From assembly GCF_041242975.1 (NCBI RefSeq), contig NZ_CP162488.1, positions 1,602,001 through 1,666,000 of the forward strand: a stretch of DNA of 64,000 nucleotides, in the 5' to 3' direction. Below, in pieces: positions 1-9,392 of the stretch; position 1 is the first letter of the stretch, and each line of letters opens with the position of its first letter. The notes beneath the pieces were generated by a model. It was not told the origin of the DNA. It searched no databases and saw only the letters and a program-made list of their open reading frames with translations. Source of the DNA: Xanthomonas sp. DAR 35659. Lineage in GTDB: Bacteria > Pseudomonadota > Gammaproteobacteria > Xanthomonadales > Xanthomonadaceae. A program made the translations under genes and the position numbers.

Positions 1-350
1 GAGGTGGAACTTCTTTAGTGTTCAAATTCTGCTTCGATAGATAAAAGCCTTATCAGTGGCAATGGTGGAAAGTAGTTGCGTAGGTTTTTCTGACAGCGCT
101 GGCGAGGCCGGAAAGCTACCCGACTGAATGGCCCAGGCAATCGGGACCAACCTGTATGTACATCTTTGCTGGGCCACGATACATCGGGTGATGTGCGGCC
201 CGACCTCCGTCTGCTGGAATATCTACCTGATGGGCGGTGCTGGACCGCGCCCGCACGATTCGGCGACCGTTCTGGTACTGTGACCTGGATCTGGAGCTTC
301 CACACCGCTAGATCGTTTAAGTAAAGTTGTAGTGACGTGGGGGACAGAAA
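1..350. other. Left edge, no supported gene
   Basis: I see no convincing complete gene here. The plus strand has a reading frame from about 90 that runs into a stop near 320, but no clear start or recognisable domain. It could be the decayed 3' end of a gene cut by the window edge, which would fit the small secreted ORFs just downstream. Confidence 0.3.
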
Positions 351-647
351 ATGCGATGCTTTTGGATATTGATTCTATCGACAAGTCCGACTCTTGCTCT
401 TGCAGAAGACTGTAGGATTAGTCTTGGTGTTGATAGAAATCCTCCGGCTGAAGTCAAGCTTCAGATGGAGGTGCGTGGGTTGAGTGATTTCCAGCTTATT
501 GATCGGAAGGATTGCAAAGATACGACTAGCTGGTTTGCTATATCGAAAAAGTATCCGGCAAATGCCCCTCGGCCCCCGGGGGTAGAGCATTGGTTAATTC
601 TTGATTTAAAAAGCCGGGTCGTTGACTTCATTCCGGCACCTGGCTAG
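351..647 (+). CDS. Small secreted protein, unknown function
   Basis: This 98-residue protein begins with a short hydrophobic segment (residues 4-18, ending ALA-E) that reads as a Sec signal peptide. The mature part has two Cys residues (in EDCRIS and RKDCKD) and could carry one disulphide in the periplasm. I recognise no family. Base composition is lower in G+C than the core genes in this window. The next gene, also small and secreted, starts about 65 bases downstream, so the two may be co-transcribed. Small secreted proteins in such accessory stretches are often periplasmic immunity proteins against rival effectors, but nothing in this sequence proves that. Confidence 0.5.
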   Translation: MRCFWILILSTSPTLALAEDCRISLGVDRNPPAEVKLQMEVRGLSDFQLIDRKDCKDTTSWFAISKKYPANAPRPPGVEHWLILDLKSRVVDFIPAPG

Positions 648-711
648 GGTGTGCTTTATCTGGATGCCGAAATATAAAGATTGGCCTTGCCCGCCTCGCG
701 GAGGAAGAAAT

Positions 712-1101
712 ATGGCTGCGAAAATGAGTGCTAAATTCATCGCTGTCGTCGGTGCTTTGCTAATTTCGGTCATCGCAACAATGGCGAAAGGAGAGCCTCT
801 TGCACCTGCTCCAAAATGCCAGGAGGGGGGAATAGTCCGAGCTATCGATCAGTCTTATCAGGACTTTTCTACGTTCTTGTCCAAGGTGTCTGCGCAGCCT
901 GAAAGTAAGCCGATGAGGGAATTTTTAAGGAAGATAGAGAGTTACCAGGTGATCGCTGTTTTGGAGCGGGATAACTATACGGTTAAGTTCTTGCCGTACA
1001 ATTACCCTGGTGGGACTATAAAGGGTGCTGGTGCTAAGTATTCGGTCAATAAATGCACTTTTCGGATCGAGGATATTCAGGGGCGAGCACCGCTGGAGTA
1101 G
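712..1101 (+). CDS. Small secreted protein, unknown function
   Basis: I start this 129-residue protein at ATG 712 because GAGGAAG lies just upstream and the residues that follow form a classical signal peptide: a positively charged start, a hydrophobic stretch, then cleavage near AKG-EP. The open frame extends further up (to 622) but would overlap the preceding gene without a ribosome site. The mature part has two Cys residues (PKCQEG near its N-terminus, NKCTFRI near its C-terminus) that could form a disulphide. No family recognised. Together with the preceding gene it looks like accessory, possibly immunity-type, periplasmic cargo; that role is inference only. Confidence 0.55.
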   Translation: MAAKMSAKFIAVVGALLISVIATMAKGEPLAPAPKCQEGGIVRAIDQSYQDFSTFLSKVSAQPESKPMREFLRKIESYQVIAVLERDNYTVKFLPYNYPGGTIKGAGAKYSVNKCTFRIEDIQGRAPLE

Positions 1102-1174
1102 CTACAAGCCATCCTCTGAACGCGTTGGGGGACCTCGCTGACCTACGACGCGATCAACAGTATGAGCTTCAGCC

Positions 1175-1794
1175 GTGGTAGAAGTATTGATGGAATTCGG
1201 TATGCCTATTGGTGCGTTAATGACTGCTTCGATTAATCTGGCGGGAAAGTCGTTTGATGAGTTGATGGGCTTGTTCTTTTGTGAAGTAATAGATGACGAC
1301 GATTTCTATGATGTGGTCGCTGCTGAGCTGGCAAATGATTATCGGCATGCATTGGAGGCGATGTTGGATGTTCTCTCCAGTAAACGTTTGCGTGCCGGGA
1401 TCTGCGGCTTGGGAATGGCCTCCTCTGCTGATAGTGGGTTGGTGATCAAAAAGTTTCTTCATCATGATGATGCACTAGTTGTCGCTGCTGCTATTGATGG
1501 GCTGAGATGGATCGGTTCACTGGAGTGGCCGATCATTTCCTCACAGCTCAATCATCCTTCCCCCTATGTCAGGGGGCAGCTCTCAGGTACGCGAAAAGTG
1601 CTCTTGGTAAGGGCGCGCTTTCGCTGTTGCTGGCTAGTCTAGATGACGAAGACTCAATTGTTCGAGAAAACGCAATCGACGAACTGGATGGGCTTATATC
1701 CGTTGATAATTCTTATCTGGTAGCGCCTTATCTCGATGATCCGGCTGCGCATGTCAGGCAGGCAGCCCAAGCGCTGTTTGATTCACTTCGATAG
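1175..1794 (+). pseudogene. HEAT-repeat protein, frameshifted in a G-run
   Basis: Two overlapping frames together encode one protein of about 205 residues. The first (1175-1642) has helical HEAT-like repeats ending NHPSPYVRG and then runs into unrelated sequence. The second continues with AALRYAKSALGKG, DSIVRENAIDEL and HVRQAAQALF, which are typical HEAT-repeat patterns. The break is at the five-G run 1572-1576: one additional G would restore PYVRGAALRYAK. So this is either a single-base deletion that inactivated the gene, a slippage-prone (phase-variable) tract, or a sequencing error. HEAT proteins of this size often bind other proteins. The neighbourhood suggests an immunity-like role, but the sequence does not show it. 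Start codon uncertain (GTG 1175 or ATG 1190). Confidence 0.65.
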
Positions 1795-1960
1795 GCTGCT
1801 TCTACACCTGGCCGGCGCCATGATCGAGCCCGACTCAGAGCAACGCAGGTAATGTAGTTCACCGTCACTCTTACCATCCCAACATGCTCTGCCGCATGAT
1901 GTAAGGCCGGCCGCGCTCTTCCTTGCGCGGCATCCATCCTTCCCTGCGCCGGAGCCACTC

Positions 1961-3010
1961 ATGCACGAACGCCGCCACTTCCTGAAGACTGCCGCTTTCG
2001 GTGCCATCGCCACTGGCCTGGCTACCGCGTTGCCGCGCGCGCGGGCGGCCGCCAGCGGTGGCGTCGCACCTCTGCCACGCGGCGCGGCCCGAGTGATCTC
2101 CACCTGGGACTTCGGCATCGCAGCCAACCAGGCCGCGTGGCAGGTACTGGCGCGCGGTGGTGCGGCGCTGGATGCGGTGGAGGCCGGGGTGAAGGTGCCG
2201 GAAGCCGACCCCAACAATCCCACCGTTGGGCTCGGCGGCTATCCCGATCGCGATGGGCGGGTCACGCTGGATGCCTGCATCATGGATCACACCGGCGGCT
2301 GCGGGTCGGTGGCGGCGCTGGAGGACATCGTGCATGCGATCTCGGTGGCGCGGCGGGTGATGGAGAAGACGCCGCACGTGATGCTGGTCGGCGACGGCGC
2401 GCTGCAGTTCGCGCTGGCGCAGGGCTTCGAGCGCACCCGCCTGCTCACGCCAGCGTCGGAAAAGGCGTGGAAGGAATGGCTGAAGACTTCCGAGTACAAG
2501 CCGGAAGCCAACATCGAGAACCGCGCCTACCAGAAGGGCACGCTACCCGGCGGCAAGGACAACCACGACACCATCGGCATGCTGGCGCTGGACGCGCACG
2601 GCAATCTGTCCGGGGCCTGCACTACCAGTGGCATGGCGTGGAAGATGCACGGTCGGGTCGGCGACAGTCCGATCATCGGCGCCGGGTTATATGTGGATAA
2701 CGAGGTCGGTGGCGCGACCTCCACCGGCGTCGGCGAGGAAGTGATCCGCAATGTCGGCAGCTTCGCGGTGGTGGAGATGATGCGCCAGGGCAAGAGCCCG
2801 GCCGAAGCCTGCCGCGAGGTGGTCATGCGCATCGTGCGGCGCAAGCCGGAGTTGACCCGCGACCTGCAGGTCGGGTTCCTGGCGATGAACAAGCGCGGCG
2901 AGGTCGGCGCGTTCGCGATCCAACCCGGTTTCAGCTATGCGGTCTGCGATGCGCAGCGGCAGGATCTGCTGCTGCCCGGGCAGAGCCATTTCGCGAAGCC
3001 CGCCGCATGA
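1961..3010 (+). CDS. N4-(beta-N-acetylglucosaminyl)-L-asparaginase
   Basis: Glycosylasparaginase of the Ntn-hydrolase (T2) family, 349 residues. It cleaves the GlcNAc-Asn amide bond, the last step in taking an N-glycan off asparagine. The N-terminus has a twin-arginine export motif (RRHFLK) and a hydrophobic stretch, so the enzyme should reach the periplasm folded. The autoprocessing site is NHD-T at Thr204, the predicted nucleophile exposed after self-cleavage. Downstream, TTSG, the HGRVGDSPIIGAG substrate loop and STGVGEE are all present, so it looks active. It overlaps the cutC-like gene by ATGA, implying translational coupling. Functionally it fits the nix N-glycan cluster at 29-48 kb, although 26 kb of other DNA lies between. 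Confidence 0.9.
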   Translation: MHERRHFLKTAAFGAIATGLATALPRARAAASGGVAPLPRGAARVISTWDFGIAANQAAWQVLARGGAALDAVEAGVKVPEADPNNPTVGLGGYPDRDGRVTLDACIMDHTGGCGSVAALEDIVHAISVARRVMEKTPHVMLVGDGALQFALAQGFERTRLLTPASEKAWKEWLKTSEYKPEANIENRAYQKGTLPGGKDNHDTIGMLALDAHGNLSGACTTSGMAWKMHGRVGDSPIIGAGLYVDNEVGGATSTGVGEEVIRNVGSFAVVEMMRQGKSPAEACREVVMRIVRRKPELTRDLQVGFLAMNKRGEVGAFAIQPGFSYAVCDAQRQDLLLPGQSHFAKPAA

Positions 3011-3744
3011 GCAAGGCGATGACGATGGGCCTGGAAGTGGCCGCCGATTCGATCGGCTCGGCGCTGGCGGCGCAGGCCGGCGGGGCGATGCGGGTGGAGT
3101 TGTGCGGCGGCCTGGATGGCGGTGGCCTGACGCCGTCTTTCGGCACGCTGGCGGTGGTGCGCGATCGTCTGACGATTCCTCTGTACGTGCTCATCCGCCC
3201 GCGGGTCGGCGATTTCGTGTTCGACGCGGCGGAAGTGGAGGCGATGCGCCGCGACGTGGAGCAATGCGTGCGGCTGGGCTGCGACGGGGTGGTGCTGGGC
3301 GCGCTGGATCCGGCCGGCGAGGTCGATATGGCGACGATGCGCGTACTGATCGCGGCCGCCGGGTCGCTCGGTGTCACCTTCCATCGCGCCATCGATGTCA
3401 GCGCCGATCCGCGGCGTGCGTTGGAGGATGCGATCGCGCTCGGTTGCGAACGCGTGTTGACCTCGGGTGCGCGGGAGACCGCGGAAGAGGGAGCCGGGCT
3501 GATCGCCGAATTGGTGCGGCAGGCCGGCACGCGCTTGAGCGTGATGCCGGGGTCCGGGGTGTCCGATGCCAATCTCGCGCGGCTGCGTGCGCTGACCGGT
3601 GCGCGCGAGTTCCATGGGTCGGCGCGTGGGGCGCTGGCATCGCGGGCGCTGACGTCGCATCCGCATGTGCGCAGCCTGGGGGGCGATCGCATGCAGACCG
3701 ATGTGGAGCGGGTGCGGCGGATGGTGGCGTCGCTGGCGGAGTAG
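3007..3744 (+). CDS. cutC: CutC family protein
   Basis: CutC-family TIM-barrel protein, 245 residues, close to the usual length. Family signatures are seen in order: MRVELCGGLDGGGLTPS near the N-terminus, then YVLIRPRVGDFVF, TFHRAIDV, LTSGA and VMPGSGV. Its ATG overlaps the stop of the glycosylasparaginase gene (ATGA), so the two are translationally coupled. CutC was named for copper homeostasis in E. coli, but that role is disputed and the biochemical function is not settled. Being coupled to a glycan-processing enzyme makes a sugar-related role worth considering (inference). No signal peptide, so cytoplasmic, unlike its partner. Confidence 0.85.
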   Translation: MSKAMTMGLEVAADSIGSALAAQAGGAMRVELCGGLDGGGLTPSFGTLAVVRDRLTIPLYVLIRPRVGDFVFDAAEVEAMRRDVEQCVRLGCDGVVLGALDPAGEVDMATMRVLIAAAGSLGVTFHRAIDVSADPRRALEDAIALGCERVLTSGARETAEEGAGLIAELVRQAGTRLSVMPGSGVSDANLARLRALTGAREFHGSARGALASRALTSHPHVRSLGGDRMQTDVERVRRMVASLAE

Positions 3745-4236
3745 CGGATGCGGGCGGTTTTGTGTGATGTGTTCGCGGTGATGGTATGGCGCTGGAGTGG
3801 TCGTGGGTATCGCTGGCAGTGGGTGCAGTAGGTGCGATGTTGTAGGAGGATTCCGTCCCCGGTGGTGCGCAAGTTGGGGAGGTGGGCGGGTTCGCTCGTC
3901 GCGACCGAAGTCGTTCCCACAGGTGCATGAGGTCGGGTTGCCTGTGTGTTGTGGCAGGAGTTCCCAATGCTGCTGGAGTTCGCTATCGCGTTGTGGGTTG
4001 TGTCGCGGCTGAAGCCGCTCCTACAGGGGGCGGGCCATGCCTGAGGGCGTGCTGTGGTCGGGGCTTTAGCTCCGAGTGCCGTTGCGGATGTCGCCTGTCT
4101 TGGCGCAACCTTTTCGCCTACGCCAACTGGAGCATCGTGGGTGCCTGCGCTGTCGGGCTAGGCATTCACTCCAGGCACGAATCCGATACGACGCCGCAGT
4201 GAACGTCGCAGCAGCGCCGCGGTCCCTGGCAACGCC
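3745..4236. other. Intergenic stretch with REP and degenerate REP-like sequence
   Basis: No gene is supported between the convergent cutC-like and sialidase-like genes. The stretch carries one good REP copy (4002-4025) and several degenerate pieces resembling it (for example GTTGTAGGAGGATTCCG near 3839). Such repeat-rich spacers are usual between convergent genes in Xanthomonas. Confidence 0.6.
4002..4025 (-). repeat. REP element (single copy)
   Basis: Copy of the Xanthomonas REP, whose core is GGAGCGGCTTCAGCCGC with a palindromic GCGGCT...AGCCGC. Nine good copies are in the window: here, 33326, 33369, 34891, 34937, 37614, 50540, 50586 and 61076. Confidence 0.9.
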
Positions 4237-5340
4237 TCAGCGCTTGCCGTCAGGCGCAGCCACGGCGGCGCTCAGCCGCTTCGGGTCCAGCACCACGTGC
4301 TTGATGCGGGCGCGTTTCCAGGTGTAGCTGATGTGCACCAGGCCGTCGCGAGTCTGGATCACCGCCGGGTAGGAGAATTCGTATTTGGGGCTGTCTTCCA
4401 GGGTCAACACGCGCGTCCAGTGCGTGCCGTCGTCGGACAGTGCCACCGCCAGCGTGCCGCGGCCGTCCCACCAGTCCTTGCCGGACGCGGTGGGGTTGTA
4501 CACCAACAGCGCACGGCCGTCGGCCAGCATCACCGCGTCGGTGCCGGAGTTCGGGTTGGCCAGGTCCAGCAAGGTCATCGGTTCCCAGTGGCGGCCGCCG
4601 TCGCGCGACCAGGTGCTGAACACGTGATTCTGCCGGCTGCGGCCGATCGCCTGGATGCGACCGTCGCGGTGCACGAGCAGGCTGGGCTGGATCGCGCCGA
4701 TCCTGGCCGGGTCGTTCAGTGCCGGGCCGCGGGTCCAGTGCACGCCGTCGTCGTCGGACCACTCGATGTGCGCGACCCAGCCCGCGTCCTCGCTGCTGCT
4801 CGGGCTGAAGATGCGCCCGTTGGCTAGTTGCACCGGCTTGTTCTTGATCGGGCCGAGGATGCCGTCGGGCAGGCGCACCGGCGTGGACCAGTGCGCGCCG
4901 CCATCGGTGGAGGTGATCTGCATGCCCCACCAGCGCTTCGGGTCGGGGCCGACCTTGTAGAACAGCCGTAGCGGGCCGTGCCTGGGCTGGAACAGCACCG
5001 GGTTCCATGCCGGCAGCGGTGCGCCCTGCGGCTGAGTGCCGTCGGCCACGCGCTGCGGTGGTGCCCAGCCGTGCGCATCGCGGCGCGCGACCCAGATGCC
5101 GACATCGTCCGCGCCTTCGTGGCGCCCGCCGAACCATGCGGCGAGCAGGCCGTCGCGGGTTTCCAGCAGGGTCGAGGCGTGGCATTGCGCGGTGGGCGCA
5201 ACGGCGTTGACGAGTTCACGGTAGACGATCGGCGAAGGCGTGACCGGGGTGGGCGCAGCCGGCCCAACAGGCGCGGCGATCGCGCGGACGGCCCATAGGG
5301 ACAGCAACGGCAGCAGGGGGAACAGCAGGGAGCGCAGCAT
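4237..5340 (-). CDS. Sialidase-like BNR-repeat exo-glycosidase, secreted
   Basis: 367-residue protein with an N-terminal signal peptide (hydrophobic residues 4-22, AIAAPV cleavage region) and a six-bladed sialidase-type propeller. Four Asp-box motifs are visible: STDGGAHW, SDDDGVHW, SRDGGRHWE and SDDGTHW. It belongs to the 'predicted neuraminidase' group. True sialic-acid specificity is doubtful because a plant-associated bacterium rarely meets sialic acid, so the substrate may be another acidic or terminal sugar. It is convergent with cutC and on the same strand as the nix genes, which resume at 28.95 kb. If the accessory DNA between were removed, it would lie directly downstream of nixL, consistent with a glycan-trimming role (inference). 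Confidence 0.75.
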   Translation of the reverse strand: MLRSLLFPLLPLLSLWAVRAIAAPVGPAAPTPVTPSPIVYRELVNAVAPTAQCHASTLLETRDGLLAAWFGGRHEGADDVGIWVARRDAHGWAPPQRVADGTQPQGAPLPAWNPVLFQPRHGPLRLFYKVGPDPKRWWGMQITSTDGGAHWSTPVRLPDGILGPIKNKPVQLANGRIFSPSSSEDAGWVAHIEWSDDDGVHWTRGPALNDPARIGAIQPSLLVHRDGRIQAIGRSRQNHVFSTWSRDGGRHWEPMTLLDLANPNSGTDAVMLADGRALLVYNPTASGKDWWDGRGTLAVALSDDGTHWTRVLTLEDSPKYEFSYPAVIQTRDGLVHISYTWKRARIKHVVLDPKRLSAAVAAPDGKR

Positions 5341-6175
5341 GGTGGTCCGGTCCTATGCCGGCATTGAAGATACCTATTTATTATGAATTAAATACCACGT
5401 GCTGGGGTCGCTGGCGGCAGGATGGCCTTGCGGACGGCCGCGAGGATCCACGGTACCGAGTCATACCCTATCTCCGATTTGCTTGCCGGCCGCTCTCGGC
5501 TTGGCCGTGCTGGCATCGCACCCGCCTGTCGGAAAGCTTCTCGGATGTACAGCCGTCGCGGCCGCAGGTCGTCTGACGGGACTGGATTTAGGTGTGATCG
5601 TGCATCGGGACTGATCCCTATCCGGATCGTGAGCGAGGCAATGGCGCCGTCAGTCGCAAGGCGTGAAATCCGGATCGGATGGGCCCTCGGCCGTGGGCGC
5701 GCCCAACCACGACCTGGAGCGCGCCCAGCTTGCTCGCTCCGTCGCCACCCTGGAACTGCAATTCAGATAGTCGGTGACCTTCAATACCGTGACGGCGATG
5801 GAGCGGACGACGACTGCCCGTTGATGCGGAGGTTCGCGGTTAGGTGTTCCGCGACCGTGCGTGGTTCAGGGGCGCGCAGGCAGCCGATCGGGCCCATGAA
5901 GATCGGCCACTTCCGGCGGTCAATGCTTCGTTCGTGCGCCTGAACTTCCTGTCCGGTCACCGGCGCCGCCCAGATCTGCGAGCTTCAAATGCTCGAAGTG
6001 AGCGCCGGTGCGGCACGCTGAATGCACGAGGTCGTGCCGCTGCCGCCACGTTGCCGGTGCTGCGGGCGCGGCGCCCTGGCCGATGCCGGCGCCGAACGCA
6101 TCGGTACGTCGGCTTGTCGCCTACCGGCGCAACCATCTCAGCGACGCGGCACCCACGCGACCGCCAACCGGCGCG
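5341..6175. other. Long spacer without a supported gene
   Basis: About 830 bases. Next to the sialidase-like start lies a short A+T-rich segment (5370-5396) with TATTTA/TAAATA in inverted orientation, a plausible promoter or operator for that gene. The rest is G+C-rich; the open frames in it are rich in Arg and look like chance frames, with no domain or start signal I trust. Confidence 0.5.
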
Positions 6176-6583
6176 CTACGCGAACAGCTCCACCGCCGCA
6201 TCGCTCCACGCATGTCCGTGCACACCCCACGGACTGTCTTCCGGTGCCGGCGGGAACCCGGTCCGGCAGTAGCCGCGCTTCGCTTCGAAATCGAAGATCG
6301 CATGCGGATGGCCGTTGATCAGCAGGACCACCTTCTTGCCGTCCTGCGACCAGCCGATCTTGATCTCGGACGGCCGCTGTTTGTCGGCGACGTCGGCGGC
6401 GTTGTAGATGTGCAGCGCGTCCTGGATGGGGTTGTCGTCGACCGAGGTGTCCAGCGCATAGAAATACCCGGTGTCGCCGTCGTCTTCGAACACGGCAACG
6501 AAGGGGGGTTGTGGAGCCTGCGCCTCCACGACCAGCGCGGTGCCGACGATCAGTTCGCTTTCGGCGGTGATGGTGATGGGCAT
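6176..6583 (-). CDS. DUF2251 family protein
   Basis: 135-residue cytoplasmic-looking protein without signal peptide or membrane segment, matching my recollection of the DUF2251 family: an N-terminal ESELIVG strand, then PPFVAVFEDDGDTGYFYALD, IQDALHIYN and the C-terminal FDFEAKRGYCRTGFPP block. The function of the family is not established. It lies 58 bases downstream of the X-Tfe toxin gene on the same strand and is probably in the same transcript. That position is where effector-associated immunity or accessory proteins usually sit, so an immunity role is possible but unproven. Confidence 0.7.
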   Translation of the reverse strand: MPITITAESELIVGTALVVEAQAPQPPFVAVFEDDGDTGYFYALDTSVDDNPIQDALHIYNAADVADKQRPSEIKIGWSQDGKKVVLLINGHPHAIFDFEAKRGYCRTGFPPAPEDSPWGVHGHAWSDAAVELFA

Positions 6584-6641
6584 AAGCGATTCGCGATCAG
6601 GGAATGGAGAAAGCGCGCCGCGGACCGGCGCGCTTCGCGCG

Positions 6642-9392
6642 TCAGACGGTCGGTCCGCCGCGACCGGACGCGTCCGCCTGCCGCTGCATGGCGTCCTGCG
6701 CGAGTTGCTGATCCTGCGCGCGATTGAAGGCCAGCGCTTGCTGCGCGGTTTCCTGCAAAGGCGGAACGGCCTGGTTGGTGTCCACCGCCACCCGGAAACC
6801 CGGCGTGGTTCCGGTCACCCACAGCGTCTCGCCCGACAGCTTCACGCTGCCGATCATGCCGACGTCCGTCATGCCTTCCTTCTTGCCCAGCAGCATGGCG
6901 TGAGCCACATGCGCGTCCGAGACCTGTGGCGGCGTGTCGCTCCTGAGCTTGGCGAAGAGCGCCTGATCGTTTGGCTGCAGTCGCAGCGCGTGTTCGCCGC
7001 CGGATGCGGCCGCCGGCACGATGCTGGCCGTGGCCGCGCCTGGCGCGGCGTTCGCCGGAAGCGGCGCCTGCGAATGCTGAGCCGGCTTGGCGTCGCCGGC
7101 GGGGGTTGGGGCGGGAGCGGCCGGCCGCGGCGATGCTGGCGTTTGCGCCTGCCGGATCTCGTCCGCGGTGGTGATGGCCTTGGGCACCATCTTGCTGTCG
7201 GACAGGAAGCCGTCGCGGCCATCGTCCATCATCGTTACGATCGCGCTGTTCGGCCCGGGACGGCCGGTCTTGGGATCGGGCTGCAGCATCAGCGAGTAGG
7301 GCTTGCCGGCATCCAGCCCCTGGCGCGCATGGGTGCTGGCGACGGCCGCGGTGGCCGCGTCGATCTCCGCGTCGGTGCGGGCGATGCCGGCGCCGGCGTA
7401 GGCGCTGGCCACCATGCCGCGCATCGGCATGGGTTTCGGCAGCGTCGGATTGGCCTGCGCCTCGGCGGCCATGGCGGCATAGTCCTGCAAGCCGGCCTGC
7501 TGGCTGCGATGCACCTCGTTGAGCTCGTTGCGGATGTTGCCCTCGGCCTGGTTGGTGCCGTAGATCATGCCGGGCGTCGTCCACTCGCCATTGGCGCCAC
7601 GCGTGTAGGTGTGGCCATCGGAGGCCTGCAAGGTGTCCGTCTGCGCGCTGGCGTTCTTCACCGCCGCGGGCACGTCGCCGTACTGATGCCAGCCGAACTG
7701 GTTGTACGCCACCTGGTAGCGGCCGGCGATCGCCGCCGGCGTATTGGCCGCGTTCTGGGCGATGATCAACTTCGAGGCCTGCTCCAGTTCGGCCGCGCGC
7801 TGCGGCGTGGCGACTTCGCCATGGGTGACCTTCATGCCGTGCTCGATGTACTGATCGACCACCGTCCGCGACCAGGCCTGGGTCTGCGGATTGCGGATCC
7901 AGGGACCTTCGCCATCCAGGCTGCGGGTGTCGCCTTTGCCGGCCGGAATCGAATAGGGATCCTGCGGCTTCGAGACATGCGCCAATCCCAACTCGTAGGA
8001 GGCGTTGGCGGACTGGTAGTTGAGCTGGTTGGCTAGCACATCGCCGGCCACGTAGCGGACCTTGCTGTAGGTGGGGCTTCCGCTCTCCGGTGCCGCGGTG
8101 GTGGACGCGTTGAGCTGTTGCGTTTCGGCCACTCGCGACCAGGTGCCTTTCGGATCGTTCGGGTCGCGGCTCCATTCGTTGCCGTCCCGGTCCTTCTGGG
8201 TGAAGACCCGCTCGATGTCCTTCTGTTGTGCCCATTTCTCGCCAAGGAAGGCACCGCCGACGCCGCCCGCCACACCGCCGATCGCCGAGGTGACCAGCGC
8301 ACCCGGACCACTCGGCGAGCCGCCCGCCAGGCCATAGCCGGCGCCGGCCAGGAAGCCGACCGCGATGCCGCCGCCGATCCCGCCGACGTTGCGGCCGATG
8401 AAGTGGGTCTTCGCCGACTCTGCTCCTGTCGTGTTGCCCTGCGCCTCCAGCTTCACTACCTGATGCCCGGTGGTGGTGAAGTCGTAGGCCAGCGCGGCCA
8501 CCGCGATCACGGTGCCGCCCTTCGAGAGCATGCCGGGACGCAGGCCACCCTTGGACGCTGCCACCGCCTCGCCGGTGATGGCCGCTTCGCCGACCGCCGC
8601 CGCTGGAGCAGGGGCGTTCAAGCCGGTGGGCGCACGGGGCAGGCCGGCATTCGCCAGTTCGGCGGCGGGGGAGAACTTGGTGGCGTCGGCGCCGAGGGTG
8701 GCGGCCGCCTCTTGCGAGAGCGTGACCTTGTTGACCTTCGGCCCGACATTGTCGGGCGACACGAACACGCCCTTGGGAACCGCCTCGATGAATTGCGCCT
8801 GCACCTTCGGCAGCACGGCATCGGCGCCGCCCTGGGCGTAGAGCACTTTCAGCTCGCTCACCGGTTGCCCGCCCAGAGTCCTGACGTTGGGATTGTCCAG
8901 AACGGCGGGCAGTTCCACCTTGCCGAACACGCGCTCGATGTTCGCGTTGGTGGCGACCACCTTGATGTCGCCGCGCAGCGAGCCGGCGAATTCATGGGAC
9001 GCCTCGCCCCATAGGCAGCCTTCGAGCGAGGTGGCGCTTCTGGCCACCGCCTTTGGATCGCCAAAGAGGAAGCTGCTGGCCGACTCTCCGGCTTGCGCGA
9101 GGGTCTGCCCTTGTCCCATGAAGACGCGTTCCGCGGCGCCGCGAATGGCCTTGGTGACGTCGGGATCGGCAAGGAACTGCGCCCTCGGCGTGTTGTTGAT
9201 GACCGGCAGGCCGGTCTTGCTCGACAATTCCAAGGCGATCGCCTCGGATGCGACTTCCCCGACCGGCCTGCTGTAGAGGATGCCCCCATCGGCCGTTGCT
9301 TTGGCAGGATACTGCCGCGCGACCGCCTGGATTTCCTCCAGTGTGGTCGCCCTCTTGATCTGTTCGATTTGCTTGGAGTAGTCGTCGCTCAT
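6642..9392 (-). CDS. X-Tfe: XVIPCD effector of the antibacterial type IV secretion system
   Basis: 916-residue predicted effector. The C-terminal ~110 residues (from about 805: LRLQPNDQALFAKLR, VAHAMLLGKKEGM, IGSVKLSGETLWV, then a Gln-rich tail AFNRAQDQQLAQDAMQRQ) match the XVIPCD, the domain recognised by VirD4 of the X-T4SS. Before it is an Ala/Pro-rich linker. Residues about 285-390 hold glycine-zipper hydrophobic segments that could insert in a membrane. Short Trp repeats of the DGxxWxR type occur in the middle. The N-terminal ~230 residues are the likely toxin part (SHEFAGSLRGDIKVV, LDNPNVRTLGG); I do not recognise the fold. The start overlaps the stop of the preceding immunity-like gene (9389-9820), implying coupled toxin-immunity expression. 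No T4SS structural genes are in the window. Confidence 0.8.
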   Translation of the reverse strand: MSDDYSKQIEQIKRATTLEEIQAVARQYPAKATADGGILYSRPVGEVASEAIALELSSKTGLPVINNTPRAQFLADPDVTKAIRGAAERVFMGQGQTLAQAGESASSFLFGDPKAVARSATSLEGCLWGEASHEFAGSLRGDIKVVATNANIERVFGKVELPAVLDNPNVRTLGGQPVSELKVLYAQGGADAVLPKVQAQFIEAVPKGVFVSPDNVGPKVNKVTLSQEAAATLGADATKFSPAAELANAGLPRAPTGLNAPAPAAAVGEAAITGEAVAASKGGLRPGMLSKGGTVIAVAALAYDFTTTGHQVVKLEAQGNTTGAESAKTHFIGRNVGGIGGGIAVGFLAGAGYGLAGGSPSGPGALVTSAIGGVAGGVGGAFLGEKWAQQKDIERVFTQKDRDGNEWSRDPNDPKGTWSRVAETQQLNASTTAAPESGSPTYSKVRYVAGDVLANQLNYQSANASYELGLAHVSKPQDPYSIPAGKGDTRSLDGEGPWIRNPQTQAWSRTVVDQYIEHGMKVTHGEVATPQRAAELEQASKLIIAQNAANTPAAIAGRYQVAYNQFGWHQYGDVPAAVKNASAQTDTLQASDGHTYTRGANGEWTTPGMIYGTNQAEGNIRNELNEVHRSQQAGLQDYAAMAAEAQANPTLPKPMPMRGMVASAYAGAGIARTDAEIDAATAAVASTHARQGLDAGKPYSLMLQPDPKTGRPGPNSAIVTMMDDGRDGFLSDSKMVPKAITTADEIRQAQTPASPRPAAPAPTPAGDAKPAQHSQAPLPANAAPGAATASIVPAAASGGEHALRLQPNDQALFAKLRSDTPPQVSDAHVAHAMLLGKKEGMTDVGMIGSVKLSGETLWVTGTTPGFRVAVDTNQAVPPLQETAQQALAFNRAQDQQLAQDAMQRQADASGRGGPTV

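Noticed and set aside
91..104. TGACAGCGCTGGCG, 12 of 14 positions like the NagQ-type operator
   Set aside because: The right half is imperfect, no glycan gene follows, and a match of this quality can occur by chance.
5422..6272. Several plus-strand frames in the spacer after the sialidase-like gene
   Set aside because: They overlap one another, are Arg-rich, have no ribosome sites and no domain similarity.
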